DNA of 64,000 bases from Pelodera strongyloides (GCA_036852015.1 JAANDG010000026.1:310001-374000); one strand, 5' to 3'. Numbered from the stretch's first letter, positions 11,617-25,300 are shown. Notes: generated from the letters alone by a model not told the origin. Numbers and translations are program-made.

Positions 11617-14252
11617 CCTGGACATTCGCTCATTGAGCAGTGTATATGTAACGTTGACCCCTTTGGCGAGAGACCAATTTAACGTTACTTTAGATATCCA
11701 CCCTCTTCAATAATTAATACATAGATGGCCCAGTGTACACATGCATAAATCCTTCTACAAACATACGTATAGAAAGGGTGTGAAAGTGTTTCATGATTGC
11801 TTCGATTTTATGAAGTTGGACTGATGGTGGTGCTGGAAATATTTATAGTAACAGGTTCATAGTAAGGAGCACACGTCTGTATTATTGTCAACATGAGTTA
11901 CCCATACTTCATTTCAAAGACACATGCGCTTTTACAATAACGCACTTCCGGATACTCACCATTTGGAGAATAAGTGGAGCATGGCCTTAATTTGCATTTG
12001 GCCGTGAAACCACAATTATGTACTTCCAACAACGGATATTTAATTTCCCTGAAAATTCTATCGAAATTGTACGATTATAGTGTTTTGAAATTGACAGAAA
12101 TTCAGTTAATACTCTCAAGCTTTTGATTTTTAGGTAATGATGTGCATCAGTATGTTTCCAATTAAGATTTATAAAATTGAACTTCGTGAATTGTTCACTA
12201 CTAGATTCAATGTTTTTTTTTAATTATTAATAGCAACACATATAAACGAGTAACGTAAATGTCATAAACTTACATTCGTATTACGATACACTTTCTCGTT
12301 TCGAGATCTTTCCCTCTTCCATAGACCTTTCTAATTGCTGAGGAAATTATTAACTAGTTGCGTCGCTAATTATGTTAGGACGGCACAAAGCGAAGCGGGA
12401 ACAATAGGATACGCAAAGGCAGAGGCCCTTGGGATATATACACTGAAGTGCAACAAAATATTTTTTCACATAGGCATCGGTTATGTGAGGTACAATTATT
12501 AACATATTTAATAATAATATGACTTATTGGAAGGAAGACAATAATAAATAAAGTCACGCAAGTCTTGCTTGTACATGATATGTATATTGGATAGAAAAAT
12601 CACTATCACTAATAAGTACTGTCACTAGGTACAGTAACATGTGTTCGTTCAGGGACTCCCCGTGCGATGAGTGGGAAGGAGAGGAACGAACCGCAGTGGG
12701 TGACGCCATCCTCGAATCAGGTAGACCGGCAAGTGCGTACACGGTGACACTCTTTCGTTCCACCTCACATCACACCCATCTTTCGCTTTACCCGTCGATT
12801 GCTCGAGAATGAAAACATCAGTTGGCTTTATCCTGTTTCACAGGAACATTGTTATTCCTCAAAAAGCATTAGCCTTCCTATTTTGGCCGAGCAACCGGCG
12901 AGTCAATGGGTCCAGTCAGCTGAATAACAACAAAGACAGTTCGCTTTGCGCTTGACGAGAATGCCACATGAGATTGCATATGCAAAACCCTTTTTCGGCT
13001 GATTGGACCTCTCGTTGTTATGCACTAAACAACACGTGTAGGGAGCAGACATAGCGAGTAATGCAAGGAAATCTTTGGAAGGATAGACCTCGACTTTAGG
13101 AATTATTGTCATTTAAATTAACAACAGAAATCGAAAAAGACAATTTGTCCCGTTATGTATGGATCCGCTTTCTGTTTTGACGGGGAGTATCTGTGAATGA
13201 TGATGATCAACTAGCAGAGGGAAGCTAATATTAATAGTCGGGGGAAGGAAGGAGAGAGGTCGAGTAGAAGAGAGCGGAAATGTGAGTAGCTTTAGTAAGG
13301 AAGAGGAAGAGAGAAGGACAGCCAAATCTAAAGAGAGAGGATCCCCTCTGGAGAGTGCCTCTCTTTCTTGGCTCAGCCCAACCACTTGAGCAATGCGCTC
13401 AACCAGCACAGTGAGACCTCCACCTCCAGAAATCGAATCGCATCACAAACCGCAGCATCAGTACCAAGGCAGGGTACGAAATCAATCATTAACCAAAACA
13501 TTAGTCTCACACCCTAGTATTCCACACACACACACACACGCATTGTGTCCGCTCCTTTACACCTAATTCGAGTTTGATTTCTCACATTTATTATTGTTTG
13601 CCGATTTAGTTTCAATGTTGTGTTGATGCAACGCAATGTGCACTGCTTCTATTTTTTACTTTAAAATAAATATGCGTCGCCGTTCCATTTTTTGCGCTTA
13701 CTCTTTTTTAAGATAGCTTGCTTTTAAAATAGAAATTATAGATACAAAAGCTTTTCTTAACAAATAATTGCTTTATTTTGTTGTGACATGAGGTATTCTA
13801 TAAATCAAGAACGCAAAAATGATCAATCAATAGCAAAACGTCAGCTGCCCGCAAGTATATTCTTGTCCCACATTCTCGGTTAGTAATGGGACACGGCATA
13901 ATAGTTTAGTTTGATAAGTAAAGTAGATTTGGATATATTTTGATCTCGTAGTCTTTCTAGGTTTGCCTGGATAACCGCATGATAGCATTTTTTACGTCAA
14001 TCGCATTTCACATCACGCATCACATTGATTGGCTTTTTGAACGAACGTTCAATTTCAGCTGTATTTGCCTGACTTGTGCACGGAAGCTTAATCAAAAACA
14101 AATTTTGGATATTAGTCGCAGGCTCAATGTATTTCATCCAAAAAAGAGCGCCGTAGTTTAGAGTTGGCCTGTGACTTGCATCCATTAGTCCGCACACGGC
14201 TCTCATCTCTTCCAAAGAATCCTGTTTAAGCATGTATACACTAACCATTTAG

Positions 14253-17200
14253 GATGTGCCGCCGGACTACGAGACCATCGGCACTATCTTCGGATACGCG
14301 CTGGTCGTGCTATCATGGATTTTGATCATACTCACATTTCCTTTCTCCATGTGCGTTTGTCTTAAGGTGAGTCCTATTTTACTATTCATCCCATTTCAGG
14401 TCTGAATTTGAAATTTCAGCGCTTATTTTATGTCGTTCCGTGCACGAATGTTGACCATTCATTCGTCGCCTTCAATCTTTGTCCGTCGTCCAAATTAGGG
14501 GCATTTTCATCTGTTCTTACGACGTCCATCCATTAGACTTCATATCTCTCACCATCACCTCTCCACCTCCCTTTCTGCCTACTCTTTCTATCGTTTTCTT
14601 TCATCTCTCTCAGACTGAAAGGTAATGACGGCCATCCATAACTTCTTATGGACTCTCACGTCCATTACCCAACTGGGGCGTTAATATTCGTATAGACCCA
14701 TACGCTCATTTTTGCATATTTCCATTTCCTCTTTTTCTCTCTTCCTTTGTCCTCCTATTCTCTCTAACGTGCCTGCCTATATCATTGTGTAAGAAGCGGT
14801 TGTGTTTCTCTCTGCTTCTCACTCCGTCTCTCTCTCTCCGTCTCTCTCTCTCTCTCTCTTTCTCTCTCTGACCTCTCCGTCTCCGACAACGTCAGGGTCC
14901 CTTTCTCACTGTAAACCGCAATTTTGAGTGATGTCTAGCCTTGCTTGCTGTCATTCTTCATTTTTCGTTCTTTTCCTCCATATTCTATGCACTACCAAAT
15001 CATCTTTTCTCCGTTTTCCACACCATAACAGAGAGGAATTTAATCAAAGACAACGCCCGCAACTGAAAAAAGGGAAAGACAATGCGAAAGAGATGGAAGA
15101 GAAGGGAAAGAAATAAAGAAACGGAAATGAAGTAACTGCACGCTGAACGAATTGGGAAAGCCAGCTCTTACCAAGACTACATATATAGTAACTATAGTCG
15201 TTTCGCTTTTCCGAAAACAGACATAGTGTCAGCACTCATCCGAAAAAGATGTTCTTTTACTGCGGAACGGTCAAACACTCACTGAGTTTCCTTCATTTTA
15301 TTCTGAATGTAGGAGAGGGAAACTAAAGTACTATGTTCTTCATTCGCAATTTAGCGGGCAAATTACATTCGATTTGGGGCCCATTAATGTTACATAACAT
15401 GGGCCCATTAATGTAACATAAAATTGCTTGCAAAACCGTTTCAATTGCGGAAGCCCGCAGCGCCATACGCCGGTACGCTCGCGGAAGTGCTGAGCAAGTT
15501 TCATATTCATTCATTCATGCAAACAGTATTTTCCGAAAACGGTGAAGCGCAACTATTGCCGACCGACTTCTTTCGAGGCTAATTGAACCATAATTTCCAA
15601 GCACTTTTAAAGTCCTATTCCGTTTTTGTGCCCGCTTTGTGTGTAACCCTTGAGCGGGTCCTTTTTCCCCGTAGGCAAAGGGGACACCAGTGGCCATTTC
15701 GCCCAAGATAATTTAGAGCATTTTTTTCTGATGAGCTCTCTGTTTCGCCCGAAAACGAGTTGTTTGAACTGAATTGCTTAGAAACAATTTGCTAGCATTT
15801 TTCCGGATAATGCATAGTAGGGAATGTTTTTTTGGTCTCAATGTCCGAATTGGCCGTTTAGCGACAGTCGAACTCTCATAATTGTTGCGTGCGATACACT
15901 GCTGTTTTTTTTTGTCAAAATTTCAGTTTGTTCTTTAGGGCAAAATGCGCCTCATCTCGCCTAAAGTGATCAATAGCTTAAAAATATTTTTCCCAACTTC
16001 TCACTTCAGAGGAATGCATTCTGTTCGCCCACAGATAATGAGAATGCCCTCATTTTAACGGTCCATTTCGGTTTAAAAGCTTAATCTTTCACTCCCAGCA
16101 AGATATATTCTTTGCGAAATTCTCATTATAGGGGAGAGCACTATTGGTGCAAGGAAGGGTGTGTCTAGGGGATGTGACGGGAGAATCCATGATATTGTTG
16201 TAATCATAATAAGTTATGAGGGATAAGTTTCTCTATGGGATCCTCCACATGACTACATATGAATTTGGGTCTGATTGTGCAATATATGCCACCAGAAAGG
16301 GTAGAGAAGAGAAACATTATTTGAGATCCTTGATGCAAGAGACATAGTCAAGCAGGCAGACATGTCTACCCAAATCAGATTATGTGCTGTAGTGCACAAC
16401 ATACACTAGGCGACTCTTTTTGGGAGTTTGCGGGAGAAATCTTCCCGTTTTTTTCTGGGAATAAAGCGAGTGGGCAGAGCAAAGCAAGGATTAAACTCAC
16501 TTATTCCAGGTTATCAAAGAATACGAAAGAGTTGTCATCTTCCGAATCGGTCGATTGGTGTTTGGAGGAGCCCGCGGTCCTGGCATGATCTTCATCATTC
16601 CATGTATAGACACGTACCGAAAAATCGACCTTCGGTCAGTTGAACGACATAAATCCACAGTTGCGAAATCAAACGTGGTTACTCATACGTAAACACCTTC
16701 AGTTAATGTGTGCTGTAAGTTCTAACAATACAAACATGTTACTTCCGTTAGTCGTTTAACTTGCTTTCGTTATCGCTCTCTCTCAATTTAAATAGGGACT
16801 TTTCAGTGTTGTTTCATACGCTGTTCCGCCGCAGGAGATTCTATCCAAGGACTCAGTGACAGTATCTGTCGACGCCGTCGTCTACTTCAGAACCTCTGAC
16901 CCAATTGCGTCAGTCAACAACGTCGATGACGCTATTTACTCCACCAAACTTCTAGCTCAGACGACACTACGTAATGCGCTCGGTATGCACTTTTCAACCT
17001 ACTTTTTCATGTCTGGGTAACTTTCATATGTTTTGTCTCAACATTTGCCCTCGTTGACACTCAACGTTTGTTTTCAGGTATGAAAACGCTTACGGAAATG
17101 CTTACCGAAAGAGAAGCTATTGCCCAACTTTGTGAGACCATTTTGGACGAAGGAACTGAACACTGGGGAGTTAAGGTATGAAGAGGACATTGTTATCTAA

Positions 17201-18837
17201 CAGATATAATAATTCATATTTTTCTCTTCTTTTTTGGGAATGCAGCCTTTCTGTTTATTTGTTGAATTCACTCTCGTTGGGATGGTTTCTACCCTCCTTT
17301 TTGCTCACCATAAATCCTCCACGAGAAAAATGGGTCTGGGTTTCACCAGATTCCGTAAGATGCATTTTTTTGGAAATCCAATTTTGGTCGTTATTTTTGC
17401 CTCTTTTCAAGATAGATATTTGTCTATAAAAAGGCGGTTCATTACCAAAGCACAAATTTATAAAGAGATAACAATTATTATATACGACCACTATTATGAT
17501 AATAGCCAGTTTGATCTGTATGCCTTCGATCTATAGCATGTCATATTTTGGGTTGTCTATAATGTTCGAAGCATCATTTAAGAGCGAAGATGTGTTAAGC
17601 GATTTTGGACATCTCAAATTTCAGGATTGGGAGAGAGGGAGAGGGAAGGGAGAGAAGGATAGAGAGGGAAAGAGAAGGATAAAAATAAAGAGACAGAGAG
17701 GGAGAGAACGAGAGAGCTTGGATCCTCATTTTGGAGAACGGGGATCCTTAGGGCTGGAAACCACATTTCGGGCGTCCATGAAACGATTAAAGGAGGGAGA
17801 ACTGACGGAATTTAACAGAAACACAGCGATCCCACTGCGCATGACATATAAATGGTGTATGTCTTTGTGCTTAGCGAACAGTCGCAAGTTCCCTTTGTCG
17901 TCCGAAGTGGAGTTAGTTGATGGAGTCAATGCGAATGGATGAAGTTAAACTGCTTTTTTCAACCTTATGTTAAAAGAGGCCTATTAAATGTATCGATCGG
18001 ATAGCACGTCACATCCATATCCATATCCCATAACGTTTTAGGTAGAACGTGTCGAAGTGAAGGATATCCGTCTACCGCAGCAGCTCACCCGTGCCATGGC
18101 AGCAGAAGCAGAAGCTGCGAGAGAAGCACGCGCCAAAGTTGTTGCTGCTGAAGGAGAACAGAAGGTTAGTGCATCGTTCATTTCCAGTTGGTCATTCATG
18201 TCTTCAAAGTAAATGACCCTTATAAACAAACAATGCAGATGTTAAAACAAAGCGTTTGACAACAAATTTTACCTGCTTGGTCAGTTGGTCATTCATATCT
18301 TCAAAGTAAATGGCCCTTATAAACAAACATTGCAGATGTTAAAACAAAGCGTTTGACAACAAATTTTACCTGCTTCAGCGTCATAAATAACTTTCCACAG
18401 CCCCAACACTGATTCACATTTGAATTTGTCATTTAGGCATCACGTGCTCTAAAAGAGGCCGCAGATGTAATCCAGGCCAATCCGGTAGCCCTCCAACTGA
18501 GACATCTTCAGGCATTAAATTCCATCGCGTAAGTTCTTTTACGTGTACGCTTAGTTCATTTTTTTATTTGGTTATCTTGTGTTCCTTTTATCTAAAGCGG
18601 TCGGTTCAAATGTTTCCGTTTATACAGTGCTCATACGTTATCTTTTATTGAAAATAGTAAGTATACAAACTATTGAACAGAGATCTTTCAGTGTGGAGCA
18701 GTTTTAAAGTACTTCACAACTATTTTCTTGTGTAATCCACAAATTATTCCTTGGTATTTAGTGCTGAACACAACTCAACGATTGTGTTCCCGGTGCCCGT
18801 GGAAATGTTTGGAGCATTTATGAAGAAGGACAACTAA
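14253..18837 (+). CDS. stomatin / MEC-2-type SPFH (prohibitin-domain) membrane protein, 5' incomplete
   Basis: Seven exons join in phase: 14253-14366, 16510-16634, 16807-16982, 17078-17175, 18042-18164, 18437-18528 and 18762-18837, giving 267 residues to the stop. Exon 1 encodes the monotopic hydrophobic hairpin with its conserved proline ([13 protein letters not shown]). Then come the stomatin signature [31 protein letters not shown], the SPFH core ([20 protein letters not shown]), [15 protein letters not shown], the [12 protein letters not shown] helix and the C-terminal [13 protein letters not shown]. Family members oligomerise on the inner face of the plasma membrane, bind cholesterol and regulate ion channels. 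The first confirmed codon follows an acceptor and an in-frame TAG lies just upstream, so at least one 5' exon is missing. Short compared with MEC-2, lacking its long tails; nearest to the short UNC-1/STO type. Confidence 0.95.
14820..14880. repeat. (TC)n-rich microsatellite
   Basis: Interrupted CT/TC run inside the first confirmed stomatin intron. Confidence 0.85.
18185..18378. repeat. tandem duplication, 97-bp unit, in a stomatin intron
   Basis: Two adjacent copies begin CAGTTGGTCATTCAT at 18185 and 18282, and run to ACAAATTTTACCTGCTT with only a handful of differences. It lies between the exons ending at 18164 and starting at 18437, so the duplication lengthens an intron and does not touch coding sequence. 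Few differences mean it is recent. Confidence 0.9.
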
Positions 18838-19979
18838 CCGTTGGCCATTTGTTGATGTTCTTAGTCCCTCATTCAAATCTTTCATGAAACCTGTTTATTA
18901 TAACATAGTTTATGTATTATATGTAAACAGGGGTGAGGTGGTATTTAATGATATGGACATCTTATTTTTTTCTAACTATAAACTATTTAGTAAACTACTT
19001 GTGGGCGTCGGAAAAAACGAAGCCTTGAAAATGATTTTCAATTAATAATTTGCTCCACACTTTAATGAACAAATTCATACTTGCCAACACAGCGTTTGTT
19101 TAATCCAAGAGTCTGTTCAAAAACTGCCTAAATAATATGATTTTTCGGAACAAACTTGCGAGTTTAGATCAAATGTTTTAATTTACAAACGTTTTTTTCA
19201 TGTATTTATTGCATTGTATTTAGATGATGTCATCTTAATTCTCTCCTATTTGGTGCAATAATGTACGCTTGCGTAAGGTCATTACTAGTTAAAAGGTTGA
19301 CTAATCTCGGTTTTCAATTTTTAAATGAGAATTTTTATAATATTGTTTTTTTTTTGTGTGAATGACTTAACTTCGAGCTTTACGCGAATTTCGCCAAAAC
19401 TGAACCTAGTCAAAGTGAATTATTGTAACATTGCATTTGTTTGCCATATTAAACTTATTGTGTAGTTAATTTGCCGAAGTATTGTGCACCAAAACAAGTA
19501 TGTACGGTAATTGAATCCCCGTCCTTCTTGCAATTGGTATCGAGTGACAAAACATTTTCTTCAATTTTTAGTGGTTCGTGAAATAAAGTTTTCCTCAAGG
19601 GTTTGTAAAGCACAGCAAAGTCTCTTATTTATCGGGTCTTCAATTTCAAGAAAGAAACAGAAAACACAGGTTGACTGTTTGCCCTTATGTATATTGAAGA
19701 ACTGTTCATTTGACGAAAAGCTGCAAACAGAAGAACAGAACGTGCAGCGGCGCATAGTTTTACCATATGGTGTATTTCACTTTTTGTTACATTGACAAAT
19801 TAAACATTGTTTGGTAAACACTGGCATGAGCAATACAATAAGCTGCATACAAGCGGCTGGATAAATAAGTTGGGCTCTCGCCGAAATTAATTTAGTATAT
19901 AAATGCGGTGATGAGTGCATAAGCCACACGCAACGATATTTTGGCAACAAAAGGGCTGTCTGTCTTCTGAATTGCCACA
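18838..19979. other. intergenic, stomatin 3' flank and promoter side of the Cys-rich gene
   Basis: AT-rich, no assembled exons. It should contain the stomatin 3' UTR and, at its right end, a TATA-like box. Confidence 0.6.
19896..19903 (+). promoter_or_regulatory. TATA-box-like element
   Basis: TATATAAA lies about 77 nt upstream of the ATG of the small secreted gene. Unlike most genes in this window, this one has no splice acceptor just before its ATG, so a conventional TATA-driven, untrans-spliced start is plausible (inference). Confidence 0.4.
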
Positions 19980-20873
19980 ATGAACGTATTTTGGCATATC
20001 TGCATTATCGCGTCCGTCTTCACTGCAACCACCACTGGTGAGCATCTTTCCCATATACAAATACTATTTCGAGAGTATGTGTGTATGATACGTGCGTATG
20101 TATGTATGTGTTCGAGTGTGTATCGTGTGTATGCCAGTACATGTGTTTAAACCTTCGCATGTCCACGTGTAGTAGTTTCAGCCTTGGAATGCTACCACCA
20201 GTTCCTGAAATCGGTTGGGCCTTGCCTGAACGGAAAATGTGCTGCCACTGACAACGCTTGTGTCTTCAGTGTTGACGCAGGACAGCATGTTTGCTGTGGC
20301 CCAAAGGAAGGAACAGTTCAGCCGAGTATGAAATTAGTCTATTATTCACTTTGATGTATATAATTGTATAATTTTCATAATAGATATCATCCTTGAAACC
20401 GTCGCGTTGGCTTATTCACAGGATGATGAGTCTCGTATGAATAAGACTTCATTAAAAATCGTTAATGATTCTATGAACAAGAAGATTAGAGTGACAGTAT
20501 TCGCGACAGATAGATTCAGTCGTATATTATTTAAAAAAAAACCCAGAACGTTCTACGAATATGTACAGATCCGATGGAATAAAAGACTCGTGTCCCTTAT
20601 TCTCAAAAGGAAATAAAGTGTGACCTACTTGTACCCTTGGATTTCCTCCCTGACTGGATGTATTTCATCGTAAGGTCATGGTTTGCAAGGAGTTGCATAA
20701 ATAAAACAATTAACATATTCTGTTTAGCCTGTCCCGGTGGATCTCCTTCAGGAGAGATGCCGGTTCTGTGTGACCCAAAACTAGACGACCAGTGTGTGGC
20801 AGGTACAACTTGCACACAAAGTACGACCGATTTCACCCGGCCAAAGGAACAACCAAATTTCTTGTGCTGTTAA
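19980..20873 (+). CDS. small secreted protein with two six-cysteine modules (lustrin-like), 115 aa
   Basis: Three exons, 19980-20037, 20182-20325 and 20728-20873, join with both introns in phase 1 and give a complete 115-residue protein. Residues 1-19 form a signal peptide (MNVFWHICIIASVFTATTT). The rest is two modules, one per exon, each with six cysteines ending in a CC pair: C..PC..KC..AC..CC, then C..LC..QC..TC..CC. The second (CPGGSPSGEMPVLC ... CVAGTTC ... FLCC) matches the pattern of the lustrin-type cysteine-rich domain common in nematode secreted proteins. Symmetric phase-1 exons allow module duplication. Expected to be extracellular and disulphide-bonded; function unknown. The module-to-family match is by cysteine spacing only. 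Confidence 0.85.
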
Positions 20874-22320
20874 TCATCATGTGCATAAAGCTTCCTCTTT
20901 TCTTCAATTCGCAACCCTGCCGGTTTATTTATGCATGTACATTTTCCAAGTAACCATATTGCCATAATGTGGTGGTTCGTTTCTTTGAACTAGATAGCCT
21001 TCTAACACAAGTGGTTGTTATTTTCAAGCAGTTATGTTTATTATGATTTCCCTGGACCTAAACAATTGAATACGGCGCATTTTACTAATGTGAAACAACA
21101 CAATGTTGATACAATAGACGCCCATACAAGCATTTCGGTAGGATTTTCACATATTGTTTAAAATATACACGTGAACTTAAAACCAAATATACACGGGTGA
21201 GCACGGCTAAATCCGACCAAAATACATCCCCACTGTTAGAGAAATGGAAATTTCGCATTTTTACTGGAAGGTAAGTAGTTGTGAAATCTTGAAAAAAATG
21301 TTAGCAAACGCGTGCAGTTATCTTGGAAATAGCGGACTCGTAATAAAAAAAGTTCTGCTTTTCATGTGGATCTCTCCTCAAACAGTTGTACAATCATCGA
21401 AATGCTGTGCCTCGTCCCCGTTATTGTTTGTCTTTTGTGCACGTGTATTTGCCATAAAATGTATTATACCTGAATTTCTTCCATTAAATTTCCGTTTTTC
21501 ATGAATACATACATATCATGAAACGTTCAAGCTTATTTGTTTGTCAGTTGGAAACAGATCATAACATCACATCACCGTCTTAGAAATTATCTAAGAAATC
21601 TAAGAAACACCCCCAAAAATTTGCATTTGTATTGCAGACGATTCCCTTTGTCTTCGAAAAAATCCTTCTTTGGCGTGTGAAATTTGCATGCCCGAATTTG
21701 AGTGTCTGGTCGAGTAACACAGAAAAGTCTAGACATTTTTGTGAGGCAATGCGTGTGATTCTTGCCTTTTCTTTCTAATGACTTAAATACCAATTTCAAG
21801 CTCTTCCATTCTTGAATGTCTTTTTGTTCATGAATGGAAAGGACTTCTGAGAGTACAGGAAACACACGCTAATCAGTGTTATTAGATTAAGCTCTAGTGC
21901 TATAAGTGAGTAATGCATGGATTAAAAAATATAATCAAGAATAGATTCATTAGCAAGAATATTAACTGCACATACAATATTCACCGCATTCCATCTATAG
22001 TAGACAATCGTAAATTGGTATGTCAACACGGTCTAGATTCAATGAATGTATAGCATCCTTAGAAATGCTCCCTATTTTATTATGAATATAATTTTTCAAC
22101 GAAATATGAGGTACAGAAATTTGAGATAATTTGCATAACACTTGTCGGAGCACTGTTTTCTCGTTTTGCATTGTCGCGGACAGGTTCCGAACCCGCGGTC
22201 TCTTTGGGGCGAGAGCGGGCGTGATGTACGAGAGAAACTGACTCACAATCAGAGGTGGGCGTGGCCGCATCCCAAACCTGTCGTTCTCAGCCAGCGCGCA
22301 GCCTGCCGGCCACCACCATC
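20874..22320. other. intergenic, 5' flank of the calmodulin-like gene
   Basis: Nothing assembles as a gene. The last ~130 nt before the ATG at 22321 are markedly GC-richer than the surroundings, contain a GTGGGCGTGGCC box (22255-22266), and a TTCTCAG acceptor ending about 30 nt before the ATG. Confidence 0.55.
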
Positions 22321-25300
22321 ATGGGCGCCTGTTGTTCAAGGAAATCCAAAAATCAGGTAAGATTATTTCGACTTGTAGTTTATAGTCTATTAAATATATG
22401 ATATTTACATTCAAGGTTTTATTGTTCGTTACTCTTCAGTTTTTCTTTTTCTTTTTTTTCCTTGGATCAGGTCATTTGTAGCATATATGCAAGATCGATT
22501 CGACCATATCTTTTTTTGCCAGCTGTATTGAATATTTACCATTTTAACCCTCACCTCTGTGTCTATCAATATCCATCTCAAAACAGTTAAGATTCTGTTT
22601 ACCATCTCTGTACACCGCATTTTGTTTTCTTACAAATACGGTGTAACACGATTTCAGTAAAAGGCGAACTCATTGATTTTCGCTCATCTTTGTTGTGTTT
22701 TAGTCAAATCGTCGTATTCTTGCAAAGATTGTTTCATCAATTATTTTTCTCTCAAGTACTTTCTCTTTGGAGAACCATTCAATTCCATAACAAAGTTTGT
22801 AAATAACATACAATCAAACCAGTTTCACTATTTTGTATACGTGCATAATGTCGGCCATTTATGGCCTTGATGGGTGCTCTTTATATCGTTTTTATCATTT
22901 TTTACCGCAAGGTCGTGTACACATTATTTTTTTGTAAATGAAAACGCGGGAGGTGATCTGTTGATGGTCGGCGAAGGCAACAAATAAACCAAAATTATGT
23001 ATGGACTTCTGCATGTGAACATACAGTGCGCCATTTCAAGCATTGTCGATCTATCCTTCTCTCACCTCCCTTCTCTCTCCCGATTCAGCACTATATGCCC
23101 TTTTATCATCATATATTCCTCTCTTTCTGCCACATCTCTTTCTTTTTTTCTCGAAGCTTCCCTACCAGACTGTCCAACATGTCGTCCCGTAGCTTGACAT
23201 TGTTCAATCGTGAGATATGAATATTGTTCATATTCTGGTCCGTCTATTGTCAAGTAGCCTTGAAGTCGGAAATAAGGCGCAAAGTCGTAAACGGACAGTT
23301 CAGTGTGCTCCTAATTAAGTTAACGGAATAATTTGCGATTACAAAACCAGCCAACAAATGATGCAATTTGCGTCATAGACTCTAAAAGTCAAGTTTCCCC
23401 AACAATAAATTATTTCTACATTTGATCTAGTAATATAAACATATGATTTATTTATTGGTAGTAATATTTGCCCGAAAATTTGATTTGCTTAATAAGTCAC
23501 AATGTATGAGGGATAAATTCTGAACATAATGCTCGAAATGCCACAAAATGATATTTTGCTCTTCAGTACATAAATGTGACAATTGTAATCGCGTTCAGGT
23601 ACGAAAAAGCGACTGAATTTTTCTGTGCATATTAATGCATTACAACGCACATGCGAACGATATTTTTAGTAAACGATCCTCTGAAATGTATTCCCAACAT
23701 GAATTGCGGAATAAAGAACATAATGTTTAACATGGTTGTATTATTTCGATGAATACTTGTATGTACATGACATTTCTATAGATATTGTTTATTGGATAAC
23801 TTTCCCCATTTTGAGTGTTGAATGAAGTGGCAAAATTGCTTAGTACGCAATATTGTTTGAACAAATGGCTCATACATATAGTGAAGCACTGTTTACTTCC
23901 ACACATTTACTGGATTGTTTCCCCCGCATATGTTGCATTCGAATCAATGCATAACAATAAAAATAAAATTCAATTCTCGCTTCCTTGGTTGATCAATTAT
24001 TGATTTTCAAGCAGCATACCGGTCGATCTAATCGTTCATACGGCAAAGCCCAAAAATCTCCTTTCGAGAAGAAAATCGTGGCATGGCTAAAAAGAGAACG
24101 AAATGAGTCAGTGCGAAGTTCATTTTTAGCGCTATCACAAATTTCCAGTTCGATGTATAATAAGTTGGTGGGTTGGTCGATGTCGCCTCGGTTTAGATTG
24201 TCTTGGACGTTTCTGGTAATATAATACTAGCGTATATAATATTAGCAAAAAGATCTAAGGCATTCACTAGACTAGGCAACCGTTCATGCACCGCATTTTA
24301 CACTCTTGTGTGTTTTAATCCGGCATGCAAATAGGCAATGCGATAACACCATATTATGTGCGGCGAACAGAATAAGCTGGCCAAAAGACCATCAAACAAC
24401 AGTTAGAATTAGTTATGAACAGATGCTAGAATGGACTGCATTCCTGAAACGTTTACAAACTGAATTTAAAAAAAAAACGACACCTTGAAAAAAAACCAAT
24501 TCCAAACTAATGCAACATCTCAATGGTTGAATTAGACCAGACATTGTGCGGGTTTCCACAGCTCATTTTCAACGCTGAATTAAACGATAGGTGGAACCTA
24601 CCTAAAATGACGCCATTTGTACGTTTGCCATAAGTTTGTTTCCGGTTTTTATTAAGAAACATAGACAAGAACTGTGCAATTCTTAGACAAGTGATGATTT
24701 ATTAAAAATTATGAAAATTGATAAGTCCCGACATTATTTGATGCATCACCAGTGAACTCAAATGCTGCGTAATGGACCATTTTTTTCTTTGCAACGGTGC
24801 ACTTGAATGCCAACAATGTGAACTTGATTCCATAAATATGTAGACGCGTACTTTTTTCAATAAACAAGTACCACCTTTTTATGATTTTGTTTTGCTCTTC
24901 TTAACTAAATAAAATGGATAAGAGATTACCTCTAGTGTTTTTCTTTGACATAAAGTGATTTAGTGACATTGAAGCTAATCGCCCATATTTTCTGCATAAG
25001 CCCCTTGTGTGAAAAAGTGCGGCATGTTATAAATATTTTCTCACTAGAGTTGCAGAATGAAACTTTAAACGTTTGATAATAAATATATACGGGGAATTTC
25101 GTGGGAAGCATTTACCATTTAGTTTTCAAAAGCGTAAGCTTAATATTATTAACTCAGTAACATATTTTGGATTCTAGCGAAGAACGGTATAGAACGGGAA
25201 GAGCCTGTGGTGCTAACATTTACCTGTCATGTCTGAGATATTGCTGTCATATTTAGTCTCGCTGTCGAACTCGAGGTATTGTGAAATTTGTCCCGCAAAC

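Larger units (their letters stand above)
7280..14252. other. gene-poor stretch upstream of the stomatin exons
   Basis: Apart from the candidate ORF at 8706-9140 and the inverted repeat at 11176-11616, nothing forms a convincing gene. Two GC-richer patches (about 10334-10540 and 12653-12735) are open in several frames and have plausible splice sites, but their phases do not join to the stomatin exon at 14253 or to each other through to it. Confidence 0.45.

Noticed and set aside
12554..12763. Minus-strand ORF and an opposing plus-strand splice-bounded segment (12653-12735)
   Set aside because: The plus segment could follow the 10.3-kb patch in phase 2 but ends in phase 1 and cannot join the stomatin exon at 14253; no independent support.
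15360..15710. Short duplicated GGGCCCATTAATGT motif and adjacent minus-strand ORFs in a stomatin intron
   Set aside because: Duplicate is only about 24 nt, and the ORFs have no splice phase or homology support.
17496..17942. 148-codon plus-strand ORF in a stomatin intron
   Set aside because: Its middle is a GA-rich simple repeat (Arg/Glu/Lys) and it lies wholly between confirmed stomatin exons; no homology seen.
20407..20616. 69-codon ORF between exons of the cysteine-rich gene
   Set aside because: Lies in the intron 20326-20727, Lys/Asn-rich AT-type composition, no cysteines in pattern.
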